Source: Pseudarthrobacter chlorophenolicus (GTDB lineage: Bacteria > Actinomycetota > Actinomycetes > Actinomycetales > Micrococcaceae). From it: DNA of 64,000 nt. The notes beneath the pieces are model-generated. The model was not told the origin of the DNA and ran no database searches. It saw only the letters and a list, made by a program, of their open reading frames with translations. Positions 1-7,899 of this stretch are shown in pieces. The stretch covers positions 124,001 through 188,000 of the forward strand of contig NZ_JZTW01000002.1 in assembly GCF_000962805.1 (NCBI RefSeq). Direction: 5' to 3'. Within the stretch, counting starts at the first letter, position 1. Every line of letters begins with the position of its first letter. A program made the position numbers and the translations under genes.

Positions 1-826
<826 letters not shown>

Positions 827-842
827 GGCAGTGAGGCGGCCT

Positions 843-917
843 CCCGCCGTCGAAATCGCTGGAACAGTGCGGGGACGCTGAACCGGAACAGCGTCCCCGC
901 ACCGTTCCAGCGTCCCC
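843..917. repeat. 75-bp palindromic repeat, copy 1
   Basis: This copy is 73/75 identical to the element at 1932-2006. It contains 22-bp arms (859-880 and 889-910, one mismatch) around an 8-base loop AACCGGAA, followed by a further CGTCCCC. It sits 17 bases after the tgt stop and could act as a terminator. The near-identical copy on the other side of the next gene points instead to a dispersed palindromic repeat. Confidence 0.85.
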
Positions 918-981
918 ACGCTTTTCCACATAACGACGGCGGTACCTGGCCTGGGCGCGGAGCCCACCCGAGGCTGGGTCC

Positions 982-1905
982 ATGACACAGCTCCCATCAC
1001 TTCCGGCCACAGGAAACCTCTGGCGAACCGACCAGTTGCGTGCCGAGGGACTCAACTCGCGTGCGGTACGTCAGCTTGTCAGCAGCGGCGACCTGGTCCG
1101 GCTGCGCCATGGCTGCTATATCCGTGCTGCGGTGTGGGCGAAGCAGTCCGCCTCGCTGCGCAGTGTCCAGCTGGTCCACGCCCACGCCTACGGGACGCTG
1201 ACGACGTCAACCGGCGGATCCGTTTACAGCCATACCTCCGCGGCGCGGCTTCATGGCCTCTTCCTTTGGAATGCTGACGACATGATCCATCTGCTGTTCC
1301 GCGTGCGGCCGTCCCGCGAACGCCTCGGCAAGGATGTTCGTGGCCACACCCGGCCCTACAGCGACGCAGAAGTCCTGACGCTCAACGGGCTCCGCGTCAC
1401 CACGCTTGAACGGACGGTAGTGGATTGTGCACTGATGCTTGACTACCGCCAGACGCTGATTCTGATGGACAGCGCACTGCGCCTGGGCGCGGACGCCGGC
1501 CTTATCCGGGCTGCGGCGGATGGGCTGGCGGGTTACCGCGGAGTACGGAACCTCCGGGCAGCACTGGCCAACGCGGACTCCCGGGCCGAATCGGCAGGGG
1601 AAACACTGACGCGGGAACTCATCTGCAGGCTCAAGCTGCCCACGCCCGAGGCCCAGGTGGAGGTCTACAGCCGCGCAGGCTGGTACCGGCTCGATTTTGC
1701 GTGGAAGGAGAAGAAAGTGGCCCTCGAGTTCGACGGGAAGGTCAAGTACTTCGACTACAAGCCCACGGCCGAAGTCCTGTTCCAGGAACGGCGCCGGGAG
1801 AAGGCGCTCACCGAAGATGGCTGGCTCTTCATCCGGGTGGAGTGGAAGGACCTGTTCCGGGAGCAGGAGTTCAAGCAGCGTGTCCTCGCGGCACTCCGCC
1901 GGTAG
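982..1905 (+). CDS. AbiEi-like N-terminal domain protein with DUF559/Vsr-like C-terminus
   Basis: A 307-aa protein. The first ~60 residues form a winged-helix-like segment of the type annotated as AbiEi antitoxin N-terminal domain (RTDQLRAEGLNSRAVRQLV then LVRLRHGCYI). The last ~85 residues resemble DUF559/Vsr-type endonuclease folds: YRLDFAWKEKKVALEFDGKVKY gives the acidic residues and lysine of a PD-(D/E)XK-like core, followed by RREKALTEDGWLFIRV. Many Micrococcaceae carry such proteins without an adjacent AbiEii-type toxin, and none is seen here. Flanking identical palindromes suggest the gene may be a mobile cassette. Its function is unknown; the toxin-antitoxin label is only by domain similarity. 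Confidence 0.75.
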   Translation: MTQLPSLPATGNLWRTDQLRAEGLNSRAVRQLVSSGDLVRLRHGCYIRAAVWAKQSASLRSVQLVHAHAYGTLTTSTGGSVYSHTSAARLHGLFLWNADDMIHLLFRVRPSRERLGKDVRGHTRPYSDAEVLTLNGLRVTTLERTVVDCALMLDYRQTLILMDSALRLGADAGLIRAAADGLAGYRGVRNLRAALANADSRAESAGETLTRELICRLKLPTPEAQVEVYSRAGWYRLDFAWKEKKVALEFDGKVKYFDYKPTAEVLFQERRREKALTEDGWLFIRVEWKDLFREQEFKQRVLAALRR

Positions 1906-1931
1906 CCGACTTTCCTTCCCCGCAGCGGGCC

Positions 1932-2006
1932 CCCGCCGTCGAGATCGCTGGAACGGTGCGGGGACGCTGAACCGGAACAGCGTCCCCGCACCGTTCCAGC
2001 GTCCCC
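1932..2006. repeat. 75-bp palindromic repeat, copy 2
   Basis: Second copy of the element at 843-917. The 22-bp arms (1948-1969 and 1978-1999) are perfectly complementary around the loop AACCGGAA. It lies between two convergent genes, 26 bases after one stop and 19 bases before the other, where it could also serve as a bidirectional terminator. Confidence 0.85.
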
Positions 2007-2025
2007 GGCGAGGAAGGAGGCCGCA

Positions 2026-2754
2026 CTAGGAGGCGGCAACCGCCCCGTAACTCGGTTCGCGCTTCTTGACCCACGCGATAACCGACGCCGTCACAGGGAC
2101 GAAAAGGAACTCCACCAGGGTCTTGTAGACAAACCCCACCACCACGTAGTTCACGAATGTACCGAAGTCCGTGATGCCGATGACGGACGCTGCGATGCTG
2201 CAGAAGATCAGGGTGTCCACGAATTCGCCCGCCCCGGAGGACCCCATCAGCCGTGCCCACAGCGACTTCTCGCCCGTGCGCGCCTTCATCTTCACCAGGA
2301 TCCACGAGTTGATGGTCTGGCCGGCGAGGAACGCAAGGAGCGAGGCCAGCACGATCTGCGGCACGGGGCCGAGTGCCCCCTCCAGTGCTGACTGCTTGGC
2401 GATGCTGTACTCGTCGTCGAACCCGGGCAGGGCGATGATCACCCAGTAGCAAACGGATGCGAAGACGGACAGTGCGAAGGTGGCGAAGATGGCCTTGCGC
2501 GCCACCTTGAAGCCGTACACCTCGCTGATGACGTCACCCAGGATGTAGGCGAGCGGGAACAGGAAAAAGCCGCCGTCGGTGACGATGGGGCCGATCGCCA
2601 CACCCTTGGATGCGCCGATGTTGGACAGGATGAGCACCACCGCCATGAAAGCCAGCATGATGCCGAAATATGGCGAGCCGATTGAGGCGAATTTCGCAGG
2701 GGATCCCGGCGAGGTGGTTTCGGGCGCGGTGTTGTGTCCTGGGACAGCGGGCAT
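2026..2754 (-). CDS. yhhQ: queuosine precursor transporter (VUT/YhhQ family)
   Basis: A 242-aa integral membrane protein of the VUT/DUF165 family, which imports the queuosine precursors preQ0/preQ1. Typical segments are ILSNIGASKGV, GGFFLFPLAYILGDVISEVYGFKVAR, the AGQTINSWILVKMK segment, and GEFVDTLIFCSIA. About six hydrophobic stretches are visible. I start at the ATG of MPAVPGHN (2754); the frame is open further upstream but that stretch is low-quality and runs into the divergent promoter. Its presence near tgt suggests the cell salvages precursor; no precursor synthesis genes are in this window. Confidence 0.88.
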   Translation of the reverse strand: MPAVPGHNTAPETTSPGSPAKFASIGSPYFGIMLAFMAVVLILSNIGASKGVAIGPIVTDGGFFLFPLAYILGDVISEVYGFKVARKAIFATFALSVFASVCYWVIIALPGFDDEYSIAKQSALEGALGPVPQIVLASLLAFLAGQTINSWILVKMKARTGEKSLWARLMGSSGAGEFVDTLIFCSIAASVIGITDFGTFVNYVVVGFVYKTLVEFLFVPVTASVIAWVKKREPSYGAVAAS

Positions 2755-2884
2755 GGCGGAGATCCGTTCGGAGTGGTTCGCTCGGCGGCCGCGGAACCGG
2801 GCCGCCGGCTGTATTAGCACTGGGGTTGGTCCATTCTCCCATCGCCACGGTCTGCAAGCACCAGCGAGCAGGGAGAGCAGAAAC

Positions 2885-2930
2885 TGAACACGTTCAAAAG
2901 ATGTGCCATAATCGTTCTTGAACACGTTCA
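2885..2930 (+). promoter_or_regulatory. twin TetR operators over a promoter
   Basis: Two exact copies of TGAACACGTTCA (arms TGAAC/GTTCA) lie at 2885-2896 and 2919-2930, 34 bases apart. Between them is a plausible promoter: TGAACA (2885-2890) as -35, 16 bases, then CATAAT (2907-2912) as -10. One operator covers the -35 box and the other the expected transcription start, the arrangement of an autorepressed TetR gene. The divergent transporter gene could also be affected. The sites are visible in the sequence; their binding by the adjacent TetR is inferred. Confidence 0.7.
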
Positions 2931-2945
2931 AATTTGGGGGAACAA

Positions 2946-3602
2946 TTGGCTGCAAAGAGCGAGCAGACCCGGCAGAAGCTCGCAGAGGTGGCCCTGCGGA
3001 TGTTTCGGGAAATCGGCTTCGAGAAGACCACCATGCGCGCCATCGCGGCCGAGGCAGGCGTCTCCGCCGGCAACGCCTACTACTACTTCGAGTCCAAGGA
3101 CGACCTGGTCCACGAGCTCTACGTCCAGGTCCAGGCTGAGCACGCCGAACGTGCGGCCGGTGCGCTGGATAAAGCGGGCGGGCTGGCAGAACGGCTCAAA
3201 GGCGTCCTCCACGCAGGCCTCGACGTCATGGCCCCCTACCACCGGTTCGGTGCCGACTTTGTGGCCACGGCCATCCGTCCCACCTCCCCCGTCAACCCCT
3301 TCTCCGCAGCCTCCACCCCCGCCCGGGAAGCCTCACTGGAGATCTTCCGCAAAGCAGTGGACGGCGCCCGGCCAGCTGTCCCCAGGAAGCTGCGCAGCGA
3401 TCTGCCCGAACTGCTGTGGCTCTGCTACATGGGCGTCACCCTGTTTTGGGTCTACGACACGTCGGAAGGGCAACAGCGCACCAGGCGGCTGGTGGATGGG
3501 GCAGCGCCGCTGATCGCAAAGGGACTGGGGCTGGCCCGCGTTCCCGGTGTGAGCAAAGTCCTGGACGACGTCCTCAACCTCAGCCGCAGCGTCCGCACTT
3601 AG
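2946..3602 (+). CDS. TetR/AcrR family transcriptional regulator
   Basis: A 218-aa regulator. The N-terminal helix-turn-helix is clear: ALRMFREIGFEKTTMRAIAAEAG followed by VSAGNAYYYFESKDDLV. The rest is the variable ligand/dimer domain. I choose the TTG at 2946 because GGGGGA (2936-2941) lies at proper spacing; the TTG at 2934 has no ribosome site. It reads directly into a TIGR01777 epimerase-like gene and a small membrane protein, probably one operon under the twin operators just upstream. Confidence 0.9.
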   Translation: MAAKSEQTRQKLAEVALRMFREIGFEKTTMRAIAAEAGVSAGNAYYYFESKDDLVHELYVQVQAEHAERAAGALDKAGGLAERLKGVLHAGLDVMAPYHRFGADFVATAIRPTSPVNPFSAASTPAREASLEIFRKAVDGARPAVPRKLRSDLPELLWLCYMGVTLFWVYDTSEGQQRTRRLVDGAAPLIAKGLGLARVPGVSKVLDDVLNLSRSVRT

Positions 3603-3643
3603 GCAGGCGGCAACACATCGTGAAAAACCAACAAGGGGGAACA

Positions 3644-4555
3644 ATGCGCGCAACCAAGACGGTGGTCATCGCCGGCGCTTCGGGTTTCATCGGCAGGTAC
3701 GTCCGGTCGCGTTTCGAGCAGGACGGCTGGGCCGTGCGGACCATCGGGCGCAAGGGCGCGGGGAGTTCGTCGGCAAGCTGGAACGACGACGACGCCCTCA
3801 CCAGGGTGCTCAACGGCGCCGATCTCCTGGTCAACCTCGCTGGACGCTCGGTGTCCTGCCGGTACAGCGCGCGGAACAAGGCCGCCATCCTCAGCTCACG
3901 TGTCCGGACCACCGAGGCACTGGGCCGCGCCATCGCCCGGTGCCAGGAACCGCCGTCGACGTGGCTGAACGCCAGCACGGGGACCATCTACCGGGACGCC
4001 CGGGACCGGCCCCAATCAGAGCACGACGGCGAGCCGGGCACCGGATTCTCCGTGGACGTGGCCCGGGCCTGGGAGGCTGCACTGGAGGCTGCAGCCACGC
4101 CGGAGACCCGGAAGATCCCGCTGCGGATCTCCATTGTCCTCAGCCCCGGCGGCGGGGCGCTGCGGCCGTTCGCCAACCTCGCACGGCTGGGCCTGGGCGG
4201 GCACATGGGCGACGGAAACCAGAAATTCAGCTGGATCCACGTGGAGGACCTGTACCGGTGCATGCGCTTCCTGCATGCCCGGACGGACATCACCGGACCG
4301 GTCAACATTGCGTCCCCGGACGTGGTGAGCAACCACGAGCTGATGCGGCTGGTCCGCCGTGCCTACGGGAAGCGCTTTGGCCTGCCCACCCCCGCCTGGC
4401 TCCTCCGCGCGGGCGCTGTGCTGATCCGCACCGAAACGGAACTGGTGCTCAAAAGCCGCTGGGTGCTGCCGCAGAAGCTCCTGTCCGCCGGATTCATCTA
4501 CCGCCAGCCGGAACTGGGCGGGGCCCTCCAGCAGGTTGCCAAGGGACGGGTGTGA
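3644..4555 (+). CDS. TIGR01777-family epimerase-like oxidoreductase
   Basis: A 303-aa atypical short-chain dehydrogenase/epimerase. The NAD(P)-binding glycine motif is GASGFIG at residues ~10-16. LVNLAGRSVSCRYS, the STGTIYRDA segment, FSWIHVEDLYRCM and the C-terminal DUF1731-like RWVLPQKLLSAGF are diagnostic of TIGR01777 proteins. The substrate of this family is unknown. The ATG at 3644 follows AAGGGGGAAC; the open frame extends upstream but overlaps the tetR gene. Its last codons overlap the next gene by GTGA, so the two are translationally coupled. Confidence 0.88.
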   Translation: MRATKTVVIAGASGFIGRYVRSRFEQDGWAVRTIGRKGAGSSSASWNDDDALTRVLNGADLLVNLAGRSVSCRYSARNKAAILSSRVRTTEALGRAIARCQEPPSTWLNASTGTIYRDARDRPQSEHDGEPGTGFSVDVARAWEAALEAAATPETRKIPLRISIVLSPGGGALRPFANLARLGLGGHMGDGNQKFSWIHVEDLYRCMRFLHARTDITGPVNIASPDVVSNHELMRLVRRAYGKRFGLPTPAWLLRAGAVLIRTETELVLKSRWVLPQKLLSAGFIYRQPELGGALQQVAKGRV

Positions 4556-4983
4556 GCAGGCCGCGCCGCGTGGTGTTGGGAACATCGGCCCTGGCCGCAG
4601 GCGCAATGGCCAGCCTGGTGTGCCTGGCCCTCGCCTTGGCGTTCCAGAACGGCGGCAACTGGTTCCTTCCCACGTTCCTGGCGACCCTTATCTGGGGAGC
4701 CGTGCCCGCCATGGTCCTCGCATTCTGCCTGGGCGCACCCTTGGGTATCCTGCTGCAGCCCGTGCGGAACCAGTGGCTGCATGTTGCCGCATTCGGTGGC
4801 CTTGGTGTGCTGATCGGGCTGGGGTTGGGCGCGCTGGGTTCCCGGCCGTGGTCCAGTTCCGACCCGACGTACCTGCTGTCCGCTGCACTCGTGGCGGGCG
4901 GCTCCCTGGCCATCGGCCGCCTGGCTGTCTGGCGGTTGGTCCGGGTGGACCCCGAGGGGCGCCAGTCGCACTTGTCTGCCTGA
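4552..4983 (+). CDS. small four-helix membrane protein, unknown function
   Basis: A 143-aa protein with four hydrophobic segments (roughly residues 8-31, 38-68, 75-96 and 107-128) and short polar ends. I infer the GTG start at 4552 because it overlaps the stop of the preceding epimerase-like gene in a GTGA arrangement. No family is recognised. Its place at the end of the TetR-epimerase operon suggests co-regulation with them. Confidence 0.7.
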   Translation: MSRPRRVVLGTSALAAGAMASLVCLALALAFQNGGNWFLPTFLATLIWGAVPAMVLAFCLGAPLGILLQPVRNQWLHVAAFGGLGVLIGLGLGALGSRPWSSSDPTYLLSAALVAGGSLAIGRLAVWRLVRVDPEGRQSHLSA

Positions 4984-5053
4984 ACACGGAAGCGCCGGGT
5001 CCCCTGTTCAGCAACACAAGGCAACGCACGACGCCGGATGGCAGGATGGTGGG

Positions 5054-5911
5054 ATGACTTCCGTTTCCACCGGCGCATCGCCGTCCGCCACCACTCCGGC
5101 CGTCGTCCTCACCATCGCAGGGTCCGAAGCCACCGGCGGCGCCGGTGCCCAGGCCGATCTGAAGACCTTCCAGGAACTCGGCGTCTTCGGCATCGCCAAC
5201 CTGACCTGCATCGTGTCCTTCGACCCGAAGGACAACTGGAACCACCGCTTCGTCCCGGTGGACCAGCAGGTGATCGCAGACCAACTGGAGGCGACGGCGG
5301 CGGCGTATGGACCGGCGTCGGGCGCTCCCTCCGTGCTGGACACCGTCAAGATCGGCATGCTCGGCAGCCCCGCCACCATCAGCACAGTGGCCGGCTCCCT
5401 GAAGGCCAACGGCTTCGGCAACGTGGTGCTGGACCCGGTGCTGATCTGCAAGGGCCAGGAACCCGGCCACGCCCTGGACACGGACCAGGCCCTCAAGGCC
5501 GAGATCCTGCCGCTGGCCACCTTCGTGACCCCCAACCACTTTGAGGCAGAATCCCTGAGCGGCCTGGAGATCACCGACGTCGAGTCCCTCAAGGCCGCCG
5601 CTGTCCGCATCCACGAACTCAGCGGCGCGGCAGTCCTGGCCAAGGGCGGGGTACGGCTGGACGGCCCGGACGCCGTCGACGTCTTCTTCGACGGCGAAAC
5701 CCTCGAAGTCCTCAGCGCTCCGAAGGTGGGCGAGGTGGCCGTCTCCGGCGCCGGCTGCTCGCTGGCAGCCGCCGTGACGGCGGAACTCGCCAAGGGCGCA
5801 TCGCCGCTGCAGGCCGCACGTGCGGCCAAGGAGTTCGTGACCGAGGGCATCCGCAACCGGGTGGCCTCCGGTGCACCGTTCGATGCCCTGTGGCAGGGCG
5901 GCGCCCGCTAG
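5054..5911 (+). CDS. pdxK: pyridoxine/pyridoxal kinase (PdxK, ThiD-like ribokinase fold)
   Basis: A 285-aa vitamin kinase. GSEATGGAGAQADLKT, SFDPKDNWNHRF, DPVLICKGQE, LATFVTPNHFEAESLSG and VLAKGG match the ThiD-like pyridoxine kinases of Firmicutes better than the bifunctional ThiD. The anion-hole/catalytic motif reads GAGCSLAAA, where the standard ribokinase fold has GxGD; Cys in this position is usual for ThiD/PdxK-type enzymes. It would phosphorylate pyridoxal/pyridoxine, possibly also hydroxymethylpyrimidine. The ATG at 5054 follows AGGATGGTGGG. A strong bidirectional terminator follows. Confidence 0.85.
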   Translation: MTSVSTGASPSATTPAVVLTIAGSEATGGAGAQADLKTFQELGVFGIANLTCIVSFDPKDNWNHRFVPVDQQVIADQLEATAAAYGPASGAPSVLDTVKIGMLGSPATISTVAGSLKANGFGNVVLDPVLICKGQEPGHALDTDQALKAEILPLATFVTPNHFEAESLSGLEITDVESLKAAAVRIHELSGAAVLAKGGVRLDGPDAVDVFFDGETLEVLSAPKVGEVAVSGAGCSLAAAVTAELAKGASPLQAARAAKEFVTEGIRNRVASGAPFDALWQGGAR

Positions 5912-5931
5912 CCCAGGCGCAACACGCCACA

Positions 5932-5978
5932 AAACACCTGAACGCTCCTGCACCGGCCGCAGGAGCGTTCAGGTGTTT
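5932..5978. terminator. bidirectional hairpin terminator
   Basis: Perfect 20-bp inverted repeat (5932-5951 and 5959-5978) with a 7-base loop; the arms end in AAA/TTT, so it can terminate on both strands. It separates the convergent pdxK and poxB genes. Confidence 0.9.
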
Positions 5979-6010
5979 AAGCCCCTCATCTGGGGGGTGT
6001 CCGGAGACGG

Positions 6011-7759
6011 TCAGCGCCGGGGGATGTTGCGCAGGTTGCTGCGCGCCATGCTCACGGCCTCGCCCGCCCCGCGGTTCAGGACCACCTTGGACATCGCGGT
6101 GGCGAACCCGATCACCTGGGAACCGGAGATCTTCGGCGGGATGGACAGCGCCTTGGGGTCGGTGATGAGCTCCACGAGCGACGGGCCGGGGTGGGCGAAC
6201 GCTTCCCGGTACGCCGATTCGATCTGCGCCGGATCCGTGACCCGGACGGCGTGGAAGCCCAGCGCCTTGGCCACGGCAGCGTAGTTGGCATCCGGGACGT
6301 CCACGCCGAAGTCGGGCAAACCATCCACCAGCATCTCGAGCTTGACCATGCCCAGGGTGGAGTTGTTGAACACCACCACGTTGACCGGCAGCTTGTAGGC
6401 GGCGGCGGTGATGAGCTCGCCGAGCAGCATGGACAGGCCGCCGTCGCCGGAGACGGAGATGACCTGCCGGCCGGGGTACGCCAGCTGCGCGCCGATGGCG
6501 TGCGGCAGGGCGTTGGCCATGGAGCCGTGGAGGAAGGACCCGATCAGCCGCCGCGTGCCCAGCGGGTTGATGTACCGCGCTGTCCAGACGTTGCACATGC
6601 CCGTGTCCGCGGTGAAGATCGCGTCCTCCGCGGCTATCTGGTCCAGCAGCGAGGCCGCGTATTCCGGGTGGATGGGCTGCTTCTTCTCCACCTTGCGGGT
6701 GTACGCGCCCACGGCCTTGTTCATCAGCCGGTCGTGCTTCTTGAGCATCTGGTCCAGGAACCTGCGGCTCTTTTTTGCCTTCACCAGGGGCAGCAGCGCG
6801 CGCAGGGTTGGCAGCACGTCCCCGTGCACGGCAATGTCGACGTCGGTCCGCCGGCCCAGCCGGTGCGCCACCCTGTCCACCTGCGCGGTGCGGGTGTCCG
6901 GCAGGAACTGGTCGTACGGGAAGTCGGTGCCCAAAAGGACCAGGAGATCGGCGTCCTCGATGCCCTCAGCGGCGGCGCCGTAGCCCAGCAGCCCGGTCAT
7001 GCCGATGTCGAATGGGTTGTCGTACTGGACGAAGTCCTTGCCGCGCAGGGAGTGGCCCACCGGCGCCTTGGCCAGTTCCGCGAGTGCCATCAGTTCGCTG
7101 TGGGCGCCTTCGACACCGGCGCCCGCGAAGATGGCGACCTTCCCGGCATCGTTGATGGCGTCCGCCAGGGCCTGGACGCTGGCCGGGTCCGGGACGAGGC
7201 TGGCGGGGCGGAAAGTGGCAGGCAGGGGCGTTGGCGCGCTGGCTTCGAGCCCGGCGATGTCGCCGGGAAGGGTCACGACGGCGACTCCGCCCAGTCCCAG
7301 CGCGTGCTGGATGGCGCTGTGCATGACGCGCGGCGCCTGCTCGGCAGTGCTCACCAGTTCCGAGTAGACCGAGCATTCGTTGAACAGCCGGTCCGGGTGG
7401 GTTTCCTGGAAGAAGCTGCTGCCGATCTGCTTGCTGGGGATGTGGGAGGCAATCGCCAGCACCGGGGCGCCGCTGCGGTTGGCATCGTAAAGCCCATTGA
7501 TCAGGTGCAGGTTGCCGGGGCCGCAGGACCCGGCGCAGACGGCAAGGCGGCCCGTGAGCTGCGCCTCCGCCGCGGCTGCGAACGCGGCGGCTTCCTCGTG
7601 CCGCACGTGGACCCAGTCGATGCCGCCCTTCGCCGAGCCGCCTGTTTGCCGGACGGCGTCCACGATGGGGTTGAGGCTGTCCCCCACAATCCCGTAGATC
7701 CGCTGCACGCCGGCAGCCTGGAGTTGTTCGATGAGCTGGGTGGCAAGTTCCTTGGCCAT
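6011..7759 (-). CDS. poxB: pyruvate dehydrogenase (quinone)/pyruvate oxidase
   Basis: A 582-aa thiamine-diphosphate enzyme that oxidises pyruvate to acetate and CO2, passing electrons to menaquinone at the membrane. The N-terminal Pyr domain has HVRHEEAAAFAA with the cofactor-activating Glu (~55). GPGNLHLINGLYDANRS and a central FAD-type domain follow. The C-terminal PP domain has the ThDP/Mg motif SGDGGLSMLLGE with VVFNN about 25 residues later. The ATG at 7759 is preceded by GGGAG at 8 bases; the further upstream ATG lacks a ribosome site. Length and motifs fit PoxB rather than acetolactate synthase. Confidence 0.9.
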   Translation of the reverse strand: MAKELATQLIEQLQAAGVQRIYGIVGDSLNPIVDAVRQTGGSAKGGIDWVHVRHEEAAAFAAAAEAQLTGRLAVCAGSCGPGNLHLINGLYDANRSGAPVLAIASHIPSKQIGSSFFQETHPDRLFNECSVYSELVSTAEQAPRVMHSAIQHALGLGGVAVVTLPGDIAGLEASAPTPLPATFRPASLVPDPASVQALADAINDAGKVAIFAGAGVEGAHSELMALAELAKAPVGHSLRGKDFVQYDNPFDIGMTGLLGYGAAAEGIEDADLLVLLGTDFPYDQFLPDTRTAQVDRVAHRLGRRTDVDIAVHGDVLPTLRALLPLVKAKKSRRFLDQMLKKHDRLMNKAVGAYTRKVEKKQPIHPEYAASLLDQIAAEDAIFTADTGMCNVWTARYINPLGTRRLIGSFLHGSMANALPHAIGAQLAYPGRQVISVSGDGGLSMLLGELITAAAYKLPVNVVVFNNSTLGMVKLEMLVDGLPDFGVDVPDANYAAVAKALGFHAVRVTDPAQIESAYREAFAHPGPSLVELITDPKALSIPPKISGSQVIGFATAMSKVVLNRGAGEAVSMARSNLRNIPRR

Positions 7760-7842
7760 GGGTGCAGACTCCCGCGATGGTGGTGGTGTGCTGACAAGCC
7801 CCAATATAGTCCGCGCGGCTCACCGGTCCCTGTTAAGTGGCG

Positions 7843-7875
7843 CCGCCCACCCGTGCAGCCGGCACGGGTGGGCGG
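7843..7875 (-). terminator. hairpin terminator after the repeat protein
   Basis: A perfect 14-bp G/C-rich stem (7843-7856 and 7862-7875) with a 5-base loop, 24 bases past the stop of the large repeat protein on the minus strand and before poxB. Confidence 0.75.
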
Positions 7876-7899
7876 AGAGCCTGTTTGATCCGGAGGGGA

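Noticed and set aside
6191..7888. Long plus-strand open frame of 565 codons
   Set aside because: It lies antisense to poxB, has biased His/Arg/Gly composition and no recognisable domain; the minus-strand gene explains the coding bias.
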